64,000 nt of DNA from Dryococelus australis (GCA_029891345.1 CM056997.1:212637212-212701211), one strand, 5' to 3'; shown: positions 1 through 10,788, numbered from the stretch's first letter. The notes: a model not told the origin generated them from the letters alone. Translations and numbers: made by a program.

Positions 1-2706
1 ATGCCAGTGATAGTACCGCACATTTACACTTTGTGTTGTTCAAAAGTTTTTTCACGACTGCTCCACAGTCTATTGAGTAAATGTAACAAAATATTTTTTT
101 GGGGCGAACGATGTCTCCAGTAGTTTGTAAGTGAGGAGTAACTCGCAAACTATAATAATTTGTGCCATAAAAATATAACTGTGAAGTGTACTTTTTCAAC
201 TGAGGATAAAAAAGTACTATGCATTCACAGATCTTTCCAAACAGTAAAGATTGGGGTTTGTTGTATACTGCGACCCAGACTGTCACTTGAAACCCATGTT
301 TACTTGCATATCTAACAATTATACAAGTAGCACAACCACCATGAACAAGTGTGATCCAAATACTTGTAGCCTTCTGCTCATGTGTTCAAACAATCCAGCT
401 TTATCTAATCATTGCCAATTTGTGGGTGATTATTGTATGTACCAAATGGTGGATATATTGGTTGCATTGACAAATTGGGTTGCAGGAATAATCTGCGCAA
501 CTTTTCCGATAAATCCAATGACCATAGCTCACAAAGCTAGGTTAGTGATTCAAACAGGATGTTATATTTGCAACAAAGAGTTTGGCAAGGTTTTTGTGGT
601 TGAGTATGACCAATTGATGGGCAAATTCAGATGTCACGCACACAGTAAGTGCAATTTGAATTGTATACTACCAAAAAATATACTTGTGGATGTATTTCAC
701 CACCTGCAGAATTATAATGCCCACTTTCTCAAAAAGCCCTTGACTCCATGACACATTGTACAACCTGACGGAACCATGGTAATCTAAAATGCAATTGATC
801 TTTTATTTCTTGGATTGACTTTGGAAAAGTAGGAATCCATTACCAAGCACATTCCCAATGGGGTTGACTTGAAATGGCATAAGCAATTCGTGCCACTGTG
901 CTTCAATGACTCATTAAATTTTATCAGTGCACCTCTGGAGATATTGGCAGGTAATTTGTTGCCTGCACAGTTGAGAATCACCCTCTCACTGTTTCTAGTC
1001 AATACTCAGTTTGAATTGGCTCAAAGAAAGTGAGTAATTCCTTATGACTTTGTTCAGTGATTAGATAGTCTGATGTGTACATCACTTCCACCAAAGGATG
1101 TATTTCATAATGTAATGAAATGTGAGAACATTAGCGATGAAGACTATGCTCATGCCAAAGCCACATTGGATGTGTTCCATTGTCTAAATTTATTGCAGTA
1201 CACCATTTATTATTTATGTGTGGACACATGTTTGCCAGCAAACATATTTCAGAATTTGAGGACCATATGTAAGGCTCGTTATGATCTTGACCCGGCCATG
1301 TACATCACAGTTCCATTCCTCTCATGGTATGCTTTATTTGTAAAGACAGGTGTACAGCCCTGGAGCTGATGACTGATACAGACATGTATCTTTTAGTATA
1401 ACATGGGGTTAGGGGTGGTATTGCCCAGGTTTTCAGAAGATGTGTGGAAGCCAACTATATATACATGGGCAATGAGTACGACCCCAGTTTTGTAGACAAA
1501 TACATCTGTTATTTCGATGCGAAAGGCTTGTACAGTCATACCATGAAATGTAAGCTTTTCATTGGCAATTTTGAGTGGGCTGAGTCAGAGTGTTTTCGTC
1601 ATAGGATTTGGCCAACACTGGGAATATTTTCTTTTTTCCAAATTAAATTCACAATGCCCTAGCAGATCTGCCTCTTGCCCAAGTGTCTGGCATACCTCCA
1701 AATGGAACAACTTAGAAATTGTATTTAACCTTCGTGCCACTTAAAAATTATGTTATACACTGGAAACATTGCTGCACTTCTTGAGTTATGGAGCCAAACT
1801 TGACTCTGCTCATCGTGTTCTGGGCTTTGAGCAGAAGGTTTGGATGGCCTTGTACATTAAGAATAATATTGAGAAATGTGCCCTGGCTGTGAACAACTTC
1901 GAAAAATAGCTTTTTAAATTGATGAAAAACTAAGTCTATTGATAGACTTTGCAAAATGTCCACCAGAAAAGGGACATACTTATTGTATCGTGGTATGACA
2001 CAATTTACAGGGTGGCAGAATTGATCAGGCAACCAACTTTCAAAACAAGGTGAATCATTAATGAGAATCTTGTCCTTATTGAGATGTCAAAGAGCTGTGT
2101 TATGTTTAACATGCCTTTGTACACAGGTGTTGCCATTCTTGACATTTCGAAATTGTTCTTGTAAGATTTTCATTATAACTACATGTCCCAAAAATTTCCT
2201 CAGTCTGTTTTGCATTTTTAATACTGTAATACTGACTCCCTTATTTAAAAAATTCGCTGCTCTGATGTTTATAAAATAATTTCCCCAGATTTAGAGATGT
2301 AGTTTTACACATCCAACTATGCACCCTATAATATGCAAGAATTGAAAATAGTCAATAAAGTTGTAACTGGAGTGATGAAGTATGAATGTGCCGGCGGCAT
2401 CATTACACATTTTGTAGGCCTACATTCCAAATTTTATGGATATATTGTTGCGAATGAACAGTGTATACTCAAAGCGAAGGGCGAAAAGGCTAACGTGTTG
2501 CAGTTGCTCCACTGCATGGATTATAGGGAATGCCTCGAGCGAAATTCAAGGGTACTGGTGAACCAGTATCAATTACATTCGAATGACCACAACATCTACA
2601 CCAAACACATAACAAAAGTGTCACTGTCAACAGCAGATGAAAAATGCTTCACTGAGCTAGATGGCATGTCGACCTTGCCTTGGGAGCTCTACTGCATCAA
2701 TAACTA
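1..2706 (+). pseudogene. Fossil protein-primed DNA polymerase B of a Polinton-like element (copy 1, left end cut by window)
   Basis: Decayed family-B DNA polymerase of the Polinton/Maverick and adintovirus type, which copies linear element DNA from a protein primer. Visible landmarks in order are a Cys pair (CYICNKEFG), a segment ending CNLN, the exonuclease-like block HHLQNYNAHF near 700, a palm-like block YFDAKGLYSHTMKCKL near 1515-1560, and a C-terminal conserved block (KYECAGGIITHFVGL to LPWELY) near 2370-2690. The same landmarks recur in the same order at 18.5-21.7 kb, with clear protein-level similarity between the copies. The gene is broken, with on the order of ten interruptions, and its beginning lies outside the window. 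The divergence suggests an old copy. Family assignment is from recognised motifs; the parent element's boundaries are unknown. Confidence 0.85.
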
Positions 2707-3453
2707 AATTTCTTTCCCTTACTCACCAACCCACTGCAACAAACACTGACAGCCCAAAATTAGCAACAACCCAAATATGCCAGCTCAACAACCACTGCTT
2801 CAACAACCACCGAACCTGACAACCATCCACTGCAAGAGTCTACCCAATATCACCACCATCTCCCCGGTGTGATACCATCAAATTCGTTTCACTGCGAAAC
2901 CAACTACATGCCATCAGCACCACCATCTCACATGTTTGGGACCATTAATTTCGTCTTACTGGGAGATCAACTTCACATCATTGTCATCAGCACCATCCCC
3001 CAGGTGTGAGAGCACTGACACTCTCCACTGGATTTAAAAGGGAGACCAAATACATGGTTAACACCATTATCACCATCCAATACTGTTACTGCAGATACGG
3101 TTAATCAACATTGAATAGGTGTGAAGGTAGGCCCACTAGCATGGATAGCCTAATTGCGATGTAAGAGTCACAAAGGAGTGTGCTCCTGTATATGCAAGTG
3201 GCAATATTTAAAAATTATCAACAAATTGTGTAAAATGATGGAAATTTTGAGAAAGAAATGTGATCCAGAAGAGTAATGTATGTAAATTTTTGTGTCAAAA
3301 AACTGTGCTGTCGATAGGTCAACACCTATCATTTTGTTTTATGTATATATGTTTTAAATAGTATGTGATGCAAATATTGTGAATGAAAATGTAATCCAGA
3401 AGAATAATGTATATAATTTTTTGTGTATAGTGTATATACATTTTTGGGTATAT

Positions 3454-3490
<37 letters not shown>

Positions 3491-3856
3491 AAATAATGTA
3501 TTTTATGGTGGTTGGGAGAAAAATGGGATCTATTAAAATGTATTTCAAACTGATTATTTGTTTAATTCACTATTTACCTTACATCGAAACATAATGAACA
3601 CATTTAAATTACAGTGTCTGCCATTTACATACAGTGATGTGCTTAAATATGATGAAAATAAATCTCAATATAAAAACATGTTATTCTGGAATAATTTAAC
3701 AAGAGTCTTAACAACAAATATTTAAGAGAAAAGCATGAGCGAGTCAATATATATAAAGTGTTGTAATATTTTATCAACCATGAGTTATAATTTAAAAAAC
3801 AATAGACTTAGTCAAACATATGCTGTGTGAAAGAAATAATGGGTCATGGTGCCTCC
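2707..3856. other. Non-coding stretch downstream of PolB copy 1
   Basis: No gene is recognised. The first 350 bases are rich in CAAC and CCACC triplets, like the stretch just after PolB copy 2, which suggests both are the same 3' part of the element. A short direct repeat (the motif ATCCAGAAGA with flanking similarity) occurs near 3260 and 3390. A TA then TG dinucleotide tract lies at about 3453-3490. Confidence 0.6.
3453..3490. repeat. (TA)n(TG)n microsatellite
   Basis: An uninterrupted run of TA dinucleotides passes directly into TG dinucleotides. Confidence 0.9.
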
Positions 3857-4112
3857 GACCTATGCTCCTTCCAGACATACACTGACAATTTTGTAAAATA
3901 AATGCCAGTAGTTTATATATATATAAAATATGTTCCAATGTGGCCGATGGGGTTACAAACATTCATCTGATGACTGGAACTCAGTCTGCACTGAGGAGCG
4001 ACAGGGTGAGGATGTGCATTTTGTGTCTTGGTATGCATAATTAGCTTCTATACTTGTGAAATTGGTAATTTGCGACATGTAATAATTCAATAAATTAATG
4101 TATATGCGAGTA
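3857..4112 (+). repeat. Repeat A, copy 1 (left of the Polinton-like element)
   Basis: A block of about 255 bases that recurs in the same orientation at 24928-25184. Shared landmarks in order include CACTGACAATTTT, AAAATAAAT, a GACTGGA[AG][CT]TCAGTCTG block, GCGACAGGG, and the closing CGACATGTAATAATTCA. It ends about 40 bases before the left inverted arm of the Polinton-like element. No coding potential or tRNA-type promoter was seen. It may be a dispersed repeat or a piece of a longer unit that also carries PolB. Confidence 0.75.
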
Positions 4113-4153
4113 GTAGGCAAGGGAGTTTCAGATGAAAGGGCATACCATCTTGC

Positions 4154-5370
4154 TGATATCAAATGGTTAAATGGATCGAAAGGGTTAATTAAATTGATTG
4201 AATGATTTTATCAAATTGGAAGTGTTAATCAAATTAAAAGGGTTAAATTTTATGCAAGGGTTAAATTTATTGAAAGGGTTAGATGTATTGAAAAGTTTAA
4301 GTTTTTGTGTGTGTGTTTTTTGCAAGAATGTACTAAGGGCCGATTTTCTACCTTTCTTTTTTTTCGGGTGGAGAATATCTCTGATAGATGTTGTCAATGC
4401 CACGACTGGAACTCGACTGAGGTGTAGCTTGTTGGGGATGGGGTGTATATGTGTGGTGAGTTTTAGGTAATAGTGGCATAAGTATTATTTGGAGGGGATA
4501 TTGCTCATAGATGGAAAATAGACAATTTTTTTGTTAACTAAACAGACAGAGACGTATAATTAACATGTGAGAGAAATAATTTCAGAGTGTTTAAATGAGT
4601 TCTACGTATGAATAAATTACACTAGAGATAATTATAACTCCCTGGTCTCATAAAAAATAAAGTGCAATTACGTGAGTCTCCAGGTTCCCTAAAGAAATTA
4701 GTACATAATGAATATCAATTAAACGTAAAGAGATGATTACATCTGCAATGTGATTTTACTACCCCGAGCTGTATGTTAGAAATATAATTTACACGAGACA
4801 ATTATAATGAACGAACACAACTAAGGGAATAACAAGTGGTAAACGATCACAATTTCATGAGTCTTCAGTATAAAATGAATTATTAACGATCTACAACAGA
4901 TAAAAAATGTCCCTATAAATTAAATGACCATCTTTCTAATCACAAGATATATATAAAACTTCTGAAATGGAATCCACATGTTAAAAGAAAATTTTTAATA
5001 TAGGTCTATTCACTCGGGAGGTCACTGCAGCATTAACTTGGGTATAGGACTTACGTAAACTTATAACCTAAGTTTGATTCTAGGCTGAGGTGAAAAACTA
5101 TGACATTTAAATGAAGATAAAAAAAAGTTAATGAACACAAGTACATGAAAAAGACTAAACATGTAATGAAATCACACAAAGAACTCCCCCAAAACACATC
5201 TGTCTGCCTCGGAGGCTGGTGAATCAGTGAAGCAAGCTTATGTCGAGAACCTGACTATATATACGTGGAGTGTGGTTGAGTGGAAATTTACGAGAAAAAC
5301 TGTGAATACGACTGAATGATCGATAATTTTTTAATGAAAGTTTCACTATTGTAAGAATAATTCATTTTTA
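4154..5370. repeat. Left terminal inverted repeat of the Polinton-like element
   Basis: Reading inward from TGATATCAAATGGTTAA, this arm matches the reverse complement of 24586 down to about 23350. Shared blocks include GTGCAATTACGTGAGTCTCC near 4660, a GGGAATAACAAGTGG-type block near 4825, CCCCCAAAACACATC near 5190 and GAAAGTTTCACTATT near 5340. The outer 150 bases are a degenerate tandem repeat of about 18 bases with the core AAGGGTTAAATT. Divergence between arms is substantial, including several indels. The inner edge is approximate. Confidence 0.8.
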
Positions 5371-5755
5371 ACACAATTTATTTCCATTGAAGTGTAGGGA
5401 CACTCTGATAACTTAATCCCACAAAGCATAATAGTGCAACAATTTATAGAAACGTACTATATGTATATTTTTTAATAACAGATGTACTACAAAAAATTTT
5501 CCATTTAGTCTGTGAAATTCATGGCACTAGTTACCGAAATGACAGTTGAAAATAATTCTTAGTTTCGTCGACTGAACACAGAAATGTAGTTTACATGAAA
5601 GTTATTTTATTCCCGATAAATTAATTGTTCAAATATTAAAATGAGGATCGTGGCTAGCACTCTCCAAAGTCGCTGGCCGACATTGCAAATCGGGGATCTC
5701 GCTACCCCTTAGTCGCATCATGAAGCCAGCTGCACCCGGGGAAGTCGAGAGAGCC
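5371..5755. other. AT-rich stretch inside the Polinton-like element
   Basis: No gene recognised. The last 110 bases rise in GC content and lead into a TATA box. Confidence 0.5.
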
Positions 5756-5790
5756 TATTTATACGTGCATCCTGTACAAGTGTTGTCATT
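5756..5790 (+). promoter_or_regulatory. Core promoter candidate: TATA box plus initiator
   Basis: TATTTATA at 5756-5763 is followed by TCATTA at 5786-5791. The distance from the first T of the TATA box to the A of the initiator is 32 bases, the normal spacing for RNA polymerase II promoters, and TCATT fits the arthropod initiator TCAKTY except in the last base. A GC-richer block with open frames follows. Confidence 0.5.
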
Positions 5791-5796
5791 AAACTA

Positions 5797-6574
5797 AAAT
5801 GCCAGTGGACAGCTAAAACTTTTCATGTCGCTACTCACTTCACGCCCGCCCACCATCCCAACTACTCCGTTTTCCAAACCACGACTTTGTGTGAAAAGAC
5901 AGTTTCTTTTCGAGGTCGTGGAACAACACCCCAGAGCACATCTTCGGCGACCTGCTCCCCTCCCCTCCAATACAGAGTTCATTTTCGGAGGGCTGCCCTT
6001 TCGAAGGCCATGCACCCTGCCATCGATCCAACACTGCAAAAACCTGTTTAGCATCAACCTCCCCTCCTCCACCTAGACAAGCCAAGAATACATTTCTGGA
6101 GGAATGGCCCCTTCCAATTCCGGACTTCGCAAAACCTGCCGCTTCAAGGTCACAGAGTATTTTCGGATGACTTCCTTGTCCACAAAGGGCGCTGCAGAGA
6201 TTCTGCTATCGATTATAGGCCACACACCTCCTCAACATACACCACTCAACAACGTGTTTCCAGAGAGCTGGCTGTTCCACACAGTCCTGGTCCTCCTCAC
6301 TCACCCCAGAGCGCACATTTTCCGAGAAGAGAGGTGCCTTGCGGAGGAATGGTGGTTAATTTCAAGGTCACAGCCAGTATTTTGTGCAAAATGTTATGAA
6401 GGCTCCATCCCTCAGGCAGCAACGGATTTTGAACTGACCTGGGCTAGCTCCTCCTCCGTCTTCTTCCCACAAACTGCTATATTCGGTCGAACACTGAAGC
6501 TTCCTCTATTTTTCGAAATGCAAGAGCCTGGCGTATTCCCGGCAAAATTAAAATTACACGAGTCCCACCAATGA
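5797..6574 (+). other. GC-richer block with two unidentified open frames and an internal repeat
   Basis: Two plus-strand open frames (5825-6076, 83 residues; 6104-6574, 156 residues) lie downstream of the TATA/initiator pair. Neither resembles a family I know; both are rich in Pro, Ser, Phe and Arg. Minus-strand frames of similar length also exist, so coding is not established. Blocks around 5925-6120 and 6300-6385 resemble each other (CCCCAGAGC[AG]CA, GGAGGAATGG, TTCAAGGTCACAG), so the region contains an internal duplication. It could be a decayed element gene or a repeated non-coding transcript. Confidence 0.3.
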
Positions 6575-7350
6575 AACTTTATTTTCCTCATCACTAAGAA
6601 ATACCTTTCCAATAGTCTTTAACACACAATAACTTCAATTAAAATATAAACCGTTTTAAGTAAAATTTTATGTTTAATTCTGTAAAAATGCAAGACTTTT
6701 TAAACTTTACACTGTTTTTCATCAAACTTTTATTCACTTTTCCAGCAAACTTATTAATTTTCATACCAACACAAATATAAGAGTTATTTTCACTTGCTAA
6801 ATTTTAAACATTGAAAGAAAACCAATCTTTTTCAAACACGCATCTTTCGACTTACAAACTCACGTTAAAACAAAATTGCCCAAAAAAAAATGTTTTTACT
6901 CTCAATCCGTTTGAAAATATTTATTCATCTAGTAGAGAAAACATACATACTCCAGGTGTATTAAAAATATTTGTGCGTATTTTACAGGTTGATTTCTCCG
7001 TAACTTTCCCAGCCTATACAATATATACACTATCTACCATAAAATTGTATATATTTACAAATTGTTGTCCCTAGAAAATAAATATCGATGTGATATCATT
7101 GAAATAGGACATATCCAGCTTGAAATGACTGCTAGCAAAGCTGAAATCTATTAAATATCACAATATTTCAACTGACTTTCCAAAAAGGTATAAATTTAAG
7201 CCAATTTAAAGGAAAATGGCAGCCATTTTGAATCCATTTACTATATATGGAGGGATAAATAAATTTTTTCTCAGTGTTAAGTCATTATCTGCCATCCTCA
7301 CTTTGTGTGTATATGTGTGGCTGTGCATTGCATTAGCACTAATGAGACTT
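6575..7350. other. AT-rich stretch, nothing recognised
   Basis: Short open frames at 6811-7074 and 7216-7431 have no recognisable similarity and compositions expected by chance. Confidence 0.5.
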
Positions 7351-7495
7351 AGGTGTCTACTACATCGACAAGTATCTACACCAAGAACAATGCCAGATGT
7401 CTACAACTACAATGACAGGTATCTACTATAACTCGAGACGTCTACAATAATGACAGGACACCACACCGAGAACGACACCAATAGTCTACAACAGC
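7351..7495 (+). repeat. Degenerate tandem repeat, units of 41-44 bases
   Basis: Units start at 7351, 7395, 7436 and 7480, each opening with a variant of A[GA][GA][TC][GA]TCTAC and containing AATGACAGG or a similar block. The last unit is partial. Confidence 0.6.
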
Positions 7496-7658
7496 TTCAA
7501 TACATCATCTAGATCTACAAGGGATTTCATATCTGCATCAGATCGCAACAGGTCAATGCTGTGACAATTGTGATTCTGAATGTCTTGAACTATTCATTGC
7601 AATTTTAGCATATGGGAAGGCTAAAATGTTATTTAGTTTAGACTGGTCCCAACTGTGA

Positions 7659-7952
7659 GTGCTGCTGAAAGAATTTATAATTTATTATACAGGCCGCAAA
7701 ATAAAAATAGTGTATTCATTCCTTGATGAACATTTACAAGCTGATGAGGATTTCGTATCCTATTTGCCATGTGAAGACTGCCCTTATGGCATGCCTGCCT
7801 TTGCTAATGATAAGAACTTCCAACATATGCAGAGGGATTGTATGATGCGAAGACTGGAACAGCTACCTGATGCTAGAATGATTCCTGATATAGTAATGTA
7901 CGACACCAGAGGTGATGAAGTATATTCTGAGGCGAGTACTGTGATGTTATAA
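7659..7952 (+). CDS. Small unknown gene of the Polinton-like interior
   Basis: An open frame of up to 97 codons with no ATG at its start; the frame opens at GTG, so the true 5' end is probably a spliced exon. TTTATTATACAG just before 7691 would serve as an acceptor. The protein has a Cys-x2-Cys pair in PCEDCPYGMPAF, a further Cys in QRDCMMRRL, and an acidic tail (DTRGDEVYSEA). The Cys pair could bind metal or resemble a redox motif, but I recognise no family. It lies just upstream of the EHW gene family and on the same strand, so it may belong to the same gene cluster. Coding status is inferred from length and composition only. Confidence 0.35.
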   Translation: MLLKEFIIYYTGRKIKIVYSFLDEHLQADEDFVSYLPCEDCPYGMPAFANDKNFQHMQRDCMMRRLEQLPDARMIPDIVMYDTRGDEVYSEASTVML

Positions 7953-8258
7953 ATAAAAAATTTATGACAGACTTTTGTACATAGTGTATAAATAAATAAC
8001 ATAAAAATTATTTGCTAAGCACAAGGTTTCGAAAACTACCATGACAACTCCTTTGTAATTAAGTTTCTATTTCTTATGCAACTGATGCAAATTACTCTAA
8101 AGTAATTTCATTGTCAAACGTTATAATACTAACTACTGCCAGGAAAAAAAATTCTGTTTACAACATAAAAGCGAGGCCTTAAGAGAATATTTGTACAAAC
8201 ATCCTACCTATGTGTAGATATATTAATTTTCGAAAAATGGCTTGTTGCAGGTATACCT

Positions 8259-8594
8259 GTGCAAGATTTCGAAGAAAAAAAAATGGAGAAATTCAACCCA
8301 GAGAAGACGTACTCCAATATTTTTCGAGGATACCAGAATGTATGGTTCCTGTCTCTAGATGACATATACTTCCAAACACATATGTGCAACAGAGATGAAC
8401 ATTGGAATTTTGCAAAAAGTTTCGGAGGAAATATGTATACAGAACGAGTGTTGTGTTATGAAGAAGAAGACTGTCCGGTTTATAATATGTGGCCTGACAG
8501 CAAACTGCCCTGTTCTTCTTGGGACTTGTGTTTTAAAATTCGCACAATAGAAATAACCAAAGAACAAGGTGTTCATCAAATAAAAAAAAATTAG
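8259..8594 (+). CDS. EHW-family protein, member 1 (unknown function)
   Basis: An open frame of 111 codons. The central motif THMCNRDEHWNF recurs as HVHVCNNIEHWYY in the open frame at 9417 and as MHMCSGDEHW in the broken member at 8899. Around it the three align over most of their length: an Asn/Asp-Pro-type start (FNPEK), a GYQNVWFL block, the motif, a Gly-rich stretch, a Cys, VYNMWPDSKLP, and a charged tail. His, Cys and Trp in fixed spacing suggest a structural or metal-binding core, but this is inference. The frame can be extended upstream without an ATG to an acceptor-like TTGTTGCAG at about 8250, so the true start may be spliced; the ATG at 8259 is the first in frame. No known family was recognised. 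Confidence 0.5.
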   Translation: MQDFEEKKMEKFNPEKTYSNIFRGYQNVWFLSLDDIYFQTHMCNRDEHWNFAKSFGGNMYTERVLCYEEEDCPVYNMWPDSKLPCSSWDLCFKIRTIEITKEQGVHQIKKN

Positions 8595-8808
8595 TAGAGA
8601 GTTTTACAACAGCCCCACCTTAATCACTGAAACCAGTAATAATAAGGAACACATCAAGAAAATGCAAAGCAATAGCAGACTTCTAATACCACCATGTGGA
8701 ATGTGGGACTGTGAGGTTTGGAACAGTTATCTTTGTGTCTGTAAATTTTATTTAATCAATTTGATGTTGAAGAACTAATCTTACCATAAACTGTAAGAAT
8801 ATCTGACT

Positions 8809-8826
8809 ATATAAAGAGCGAGAGAG

Positions 8827-8875
<49 letters not shown>

Positions 8876-8895
8876 CGTACACCAGAGCTTCAGTT
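8809..8895 (+). promoter_or_regulatory. TATA box and initiator separated by a GA microsatellite
   Basis: TATATAAAG at 8809-8817 is followed by GAGCG, a GA/AAGA dinucleotide tract to about 8872, and TCAGTT at 8890-8895, a perfect arthropod initiator, four bases before the ATG of a broken EHW-family gene. The TATA to initiator distance is 83 bases. The microsatellite of roughly 50 bases accounts for the excess over the 31-33 bases seen at 9380 and 12156. The layout matches 9380-9416 (TATGTAAAG, GAGAGCG, TCAGTC, ATG). Confidence 0.55.
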
Positions 8896-8898
8896 ACG

Positions 8899-9213
8899 AT
8901 GGAGATATTCGACTCATCACTTCATTATGCAAGTGATACTCGAGGATTCAGACAAGTGTAGTTTCAAATTGAAGATGTTGACAGTCCACTACAGATGCAC
9001 ATGTGCAGTGGAGATGAACATTGAAGTTGTTCAATAATCAATCCTGAACATATGCAAGGAGAAGTTGGAGATTGCATTGGACGCAAGTGTGTAGTGTATA
9101 ATTAAACACCTGACACCGATTTGCCTCTTAGTTTAACTGAATTAGAAAGGGACATGGAAGGTGAAGAAATCACTAAATATCCATCATTTAGGAAAATTAA
9201 ATATAAGTTGTGA
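8899..9213 (+). pseudogene. EHW-family protein, member 2 (broken)
   Basis: The plus strand from the ATG at 8899 encodes recognisable pieces of the same family as 8259 and 9417: FDSS near the start, the motif HMCSGDEHW, a GE-type block, and PDTDLP followed by a charged tail. The gene is broken a few times and belongs to the fossil Polinton-like element. Its position between two open members, on the same strand and with the same promoter layout as the third, indicates tandem duplication followed by decay of the middle copy. Confidence 0.55.
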
Positions 9214-9379
9214 AAGGAGTATTACTCTGAACATGTTGTTTGAAGAGAACAATGCAACAACAAGCCACATTTTACATACATCGGTGACCAAGAATTAATT
9301 TATATCTGTGGCATTTGGAATTGTAAAGTTTGGCTTAGCAAGAACTGTTCAAAATGAGAATAAGTGATGTTAAAACAGC

Positions 9380-9416
9380 TATGTAAAGGAGAGCGTGCAG
9401 TATTTAATCATCAGTC
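9380..9416 (+). promoter_or_regulatory. TATA box plus initiator directly before an EHW gene
   Basis: TATGTAAAG starts at 9380 and TCAGTC, a perfect match to TCAKTY, lies at 9411-9416. The A of the initiator is 33 bases after the TATA start. The ATG of the open frame begins at 9417, so the transcript leader would be about four bases. Compact leaders of this kind are unusual for host genes. Confidence 0.6.
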
Positions 9417-9719
9417 ATGGCTAGAATCTTCGACCCTACAGACGTATACAAGTTTCTGCAATTAGGATACAGAAGAGTGTTCTTCACACCATACAATGGT
9501 ATTTTACATGTTCATGTCTGCAACAATATAGAACATTGGTATTACATTTTCGACAACAGTCTCGGCATTCACTTTGGTGAAGAAATAGCATGCAATTATT
9601 GTGCCGTAAGATATCTTCGACCCAACAGTGACTTACCAAGAACTTTAGAAGATTTTATGATTGCCAGTCTTAGCAAGGAGATAGAAGAGGAGCGAGGAAA
9701 TGGAGTAATCACCTACTAA
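9417..9719 (+). CDS. EHW-family protein, member 3 (unknown function)
   Basis: An ATG-started open frame of 100 codons ending in TAA. It begins MARIFDPTDVYKFLQLGYRR, carries HVHVCNNIEHWYYIFDN at about residues 31-47, a GEEIACNYCAVRYLRP block with two Cys near residues 54-68, SDLPRTLEDF, and a charged tail SKEIEEERGNG. It aligns with the frame at 8259 across nearly the whole length at clearly diverged sequence but fixed spacing of H, C, EHW, GE, C and LP. The start is supported by the TATA/initiator pair ending one base upstream. No signal peptide or membrane segment is visible. I do not recognise a known family; it could be a lineage-specific accessory protein of the element. It is the best-supported open gene in the window. 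Confidence 0.6.
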   Translation: MARIFDPTDVYKFLQLGYRRVFFTPYNGILHVHVCNNIEHWYYIFDNSLGIHFGEEIACNYCAVRYLRPNSDLPRTLEDFMIASLSKEIEEERGNGVITY

Positions 9720-10647
9720 CTCATCAGACCACACAAGGGAATCACCATTCGTTGGAAGGATACCTGTGACAGGGACATCCACACCTTATTTTTTAACAAG
9801 GAGGATTAGTTTTCCCGTCTATGTGTAATTTATATGTGTGTGAAGTGACTAATGCAGTATAATGTTCCCAATTAAGTACAAGTATGCATTTTTTTATGAA
9901 AGTTTGTATTCTGTAACTTATAACTTATTATATTCACATTATGTTGTTAAGGAAATATGTGAGTCAAACATTCATTTTAAATGTATGTATTCCTCTCAAG
10001 CTTTCACACTATAAGGTAAACCATATAGTTATGATTCCAATTTTATCTAACTGCAACACTTCTGAATGACTTGTAAACCAGTACAGACCACACACAGTAG
10101 ATTTTAAGTGCAAGCTTAAGGGCGAATGCATTGTAAGATCATACTGTGATGAATAAACATGTTTGAAACCCTTTGTTTATAATACAGACACTGTTTTGCC
10201 CTATCAGTATTTCGAAGAATGTGATAAATTTTTCATGCTTTATATCATTATAGCAAAACATGTTTGGTCACACTTCTCATACTGGGTGTGATTCATCAAA
10301 ATGTTATGGGCATCGAGCAATAAAATTAGCAAGAATAAAATTTAGCCCTAAAACACATTTCAACTTACAAATTTAGAGAAAGAATAAATTCATCAATATA
10401 CATACATTGTTCCTTACTAATTCTTCCCAGTCTAGTGTTAGATTACACAGTAGTAACATAACGTATTTTCATCCTGCAAATCATTACATTAGTGTCAATC
10501 AAGGGAAATCTGTTTTAACTTACACTGTATGTGCAGATTTACAGACTTGCAACCATATTTTCATTTTAAATAATTTATTTTTCTCTAAATGAAAAGAGCC
10601 ACAAATTCATTCAATGCAGTCATAACACGAAATATCCAGTGGTTTAT
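9720..10647. other. AT-rich spacer
   Basis: No gene recognised. GATGAATAAAC near 10150 resembles a polyadenylation signal and could end the transcript of the upstream EHW gene. Confidence 0.4.
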
Positions 10648-10788
10648 ATGACTGCAAACACACCTCTTCCATCTAGTATTGAAGATGTACACTCACATTA
10701 TGTTGAATCATTTCCTGACTTGTTTGAAAACATTGTTTTACATGCCCCTACTTGTAAAGAAATTGTTGTGTACAAACAGACAGATTAA
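10648..10788 (+). CDS. Very small unknown open frame
   Basis: ATG to TAA, 46 codons, beginning MTANTPLPSSIEDVHSHYVE and continuing with balanced hydrophobic and charged residues (FPDLFENIVLH). It lies in the same orientation as the EHW family in very AT-rich DNA. It is too short to be convincing alone and no promoter was seen. Confidence 0.2.
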   Translation: MTANTPLPSSIEDVHSHYVESFPDLFENIVLHAPTCKEIVVYKQTD

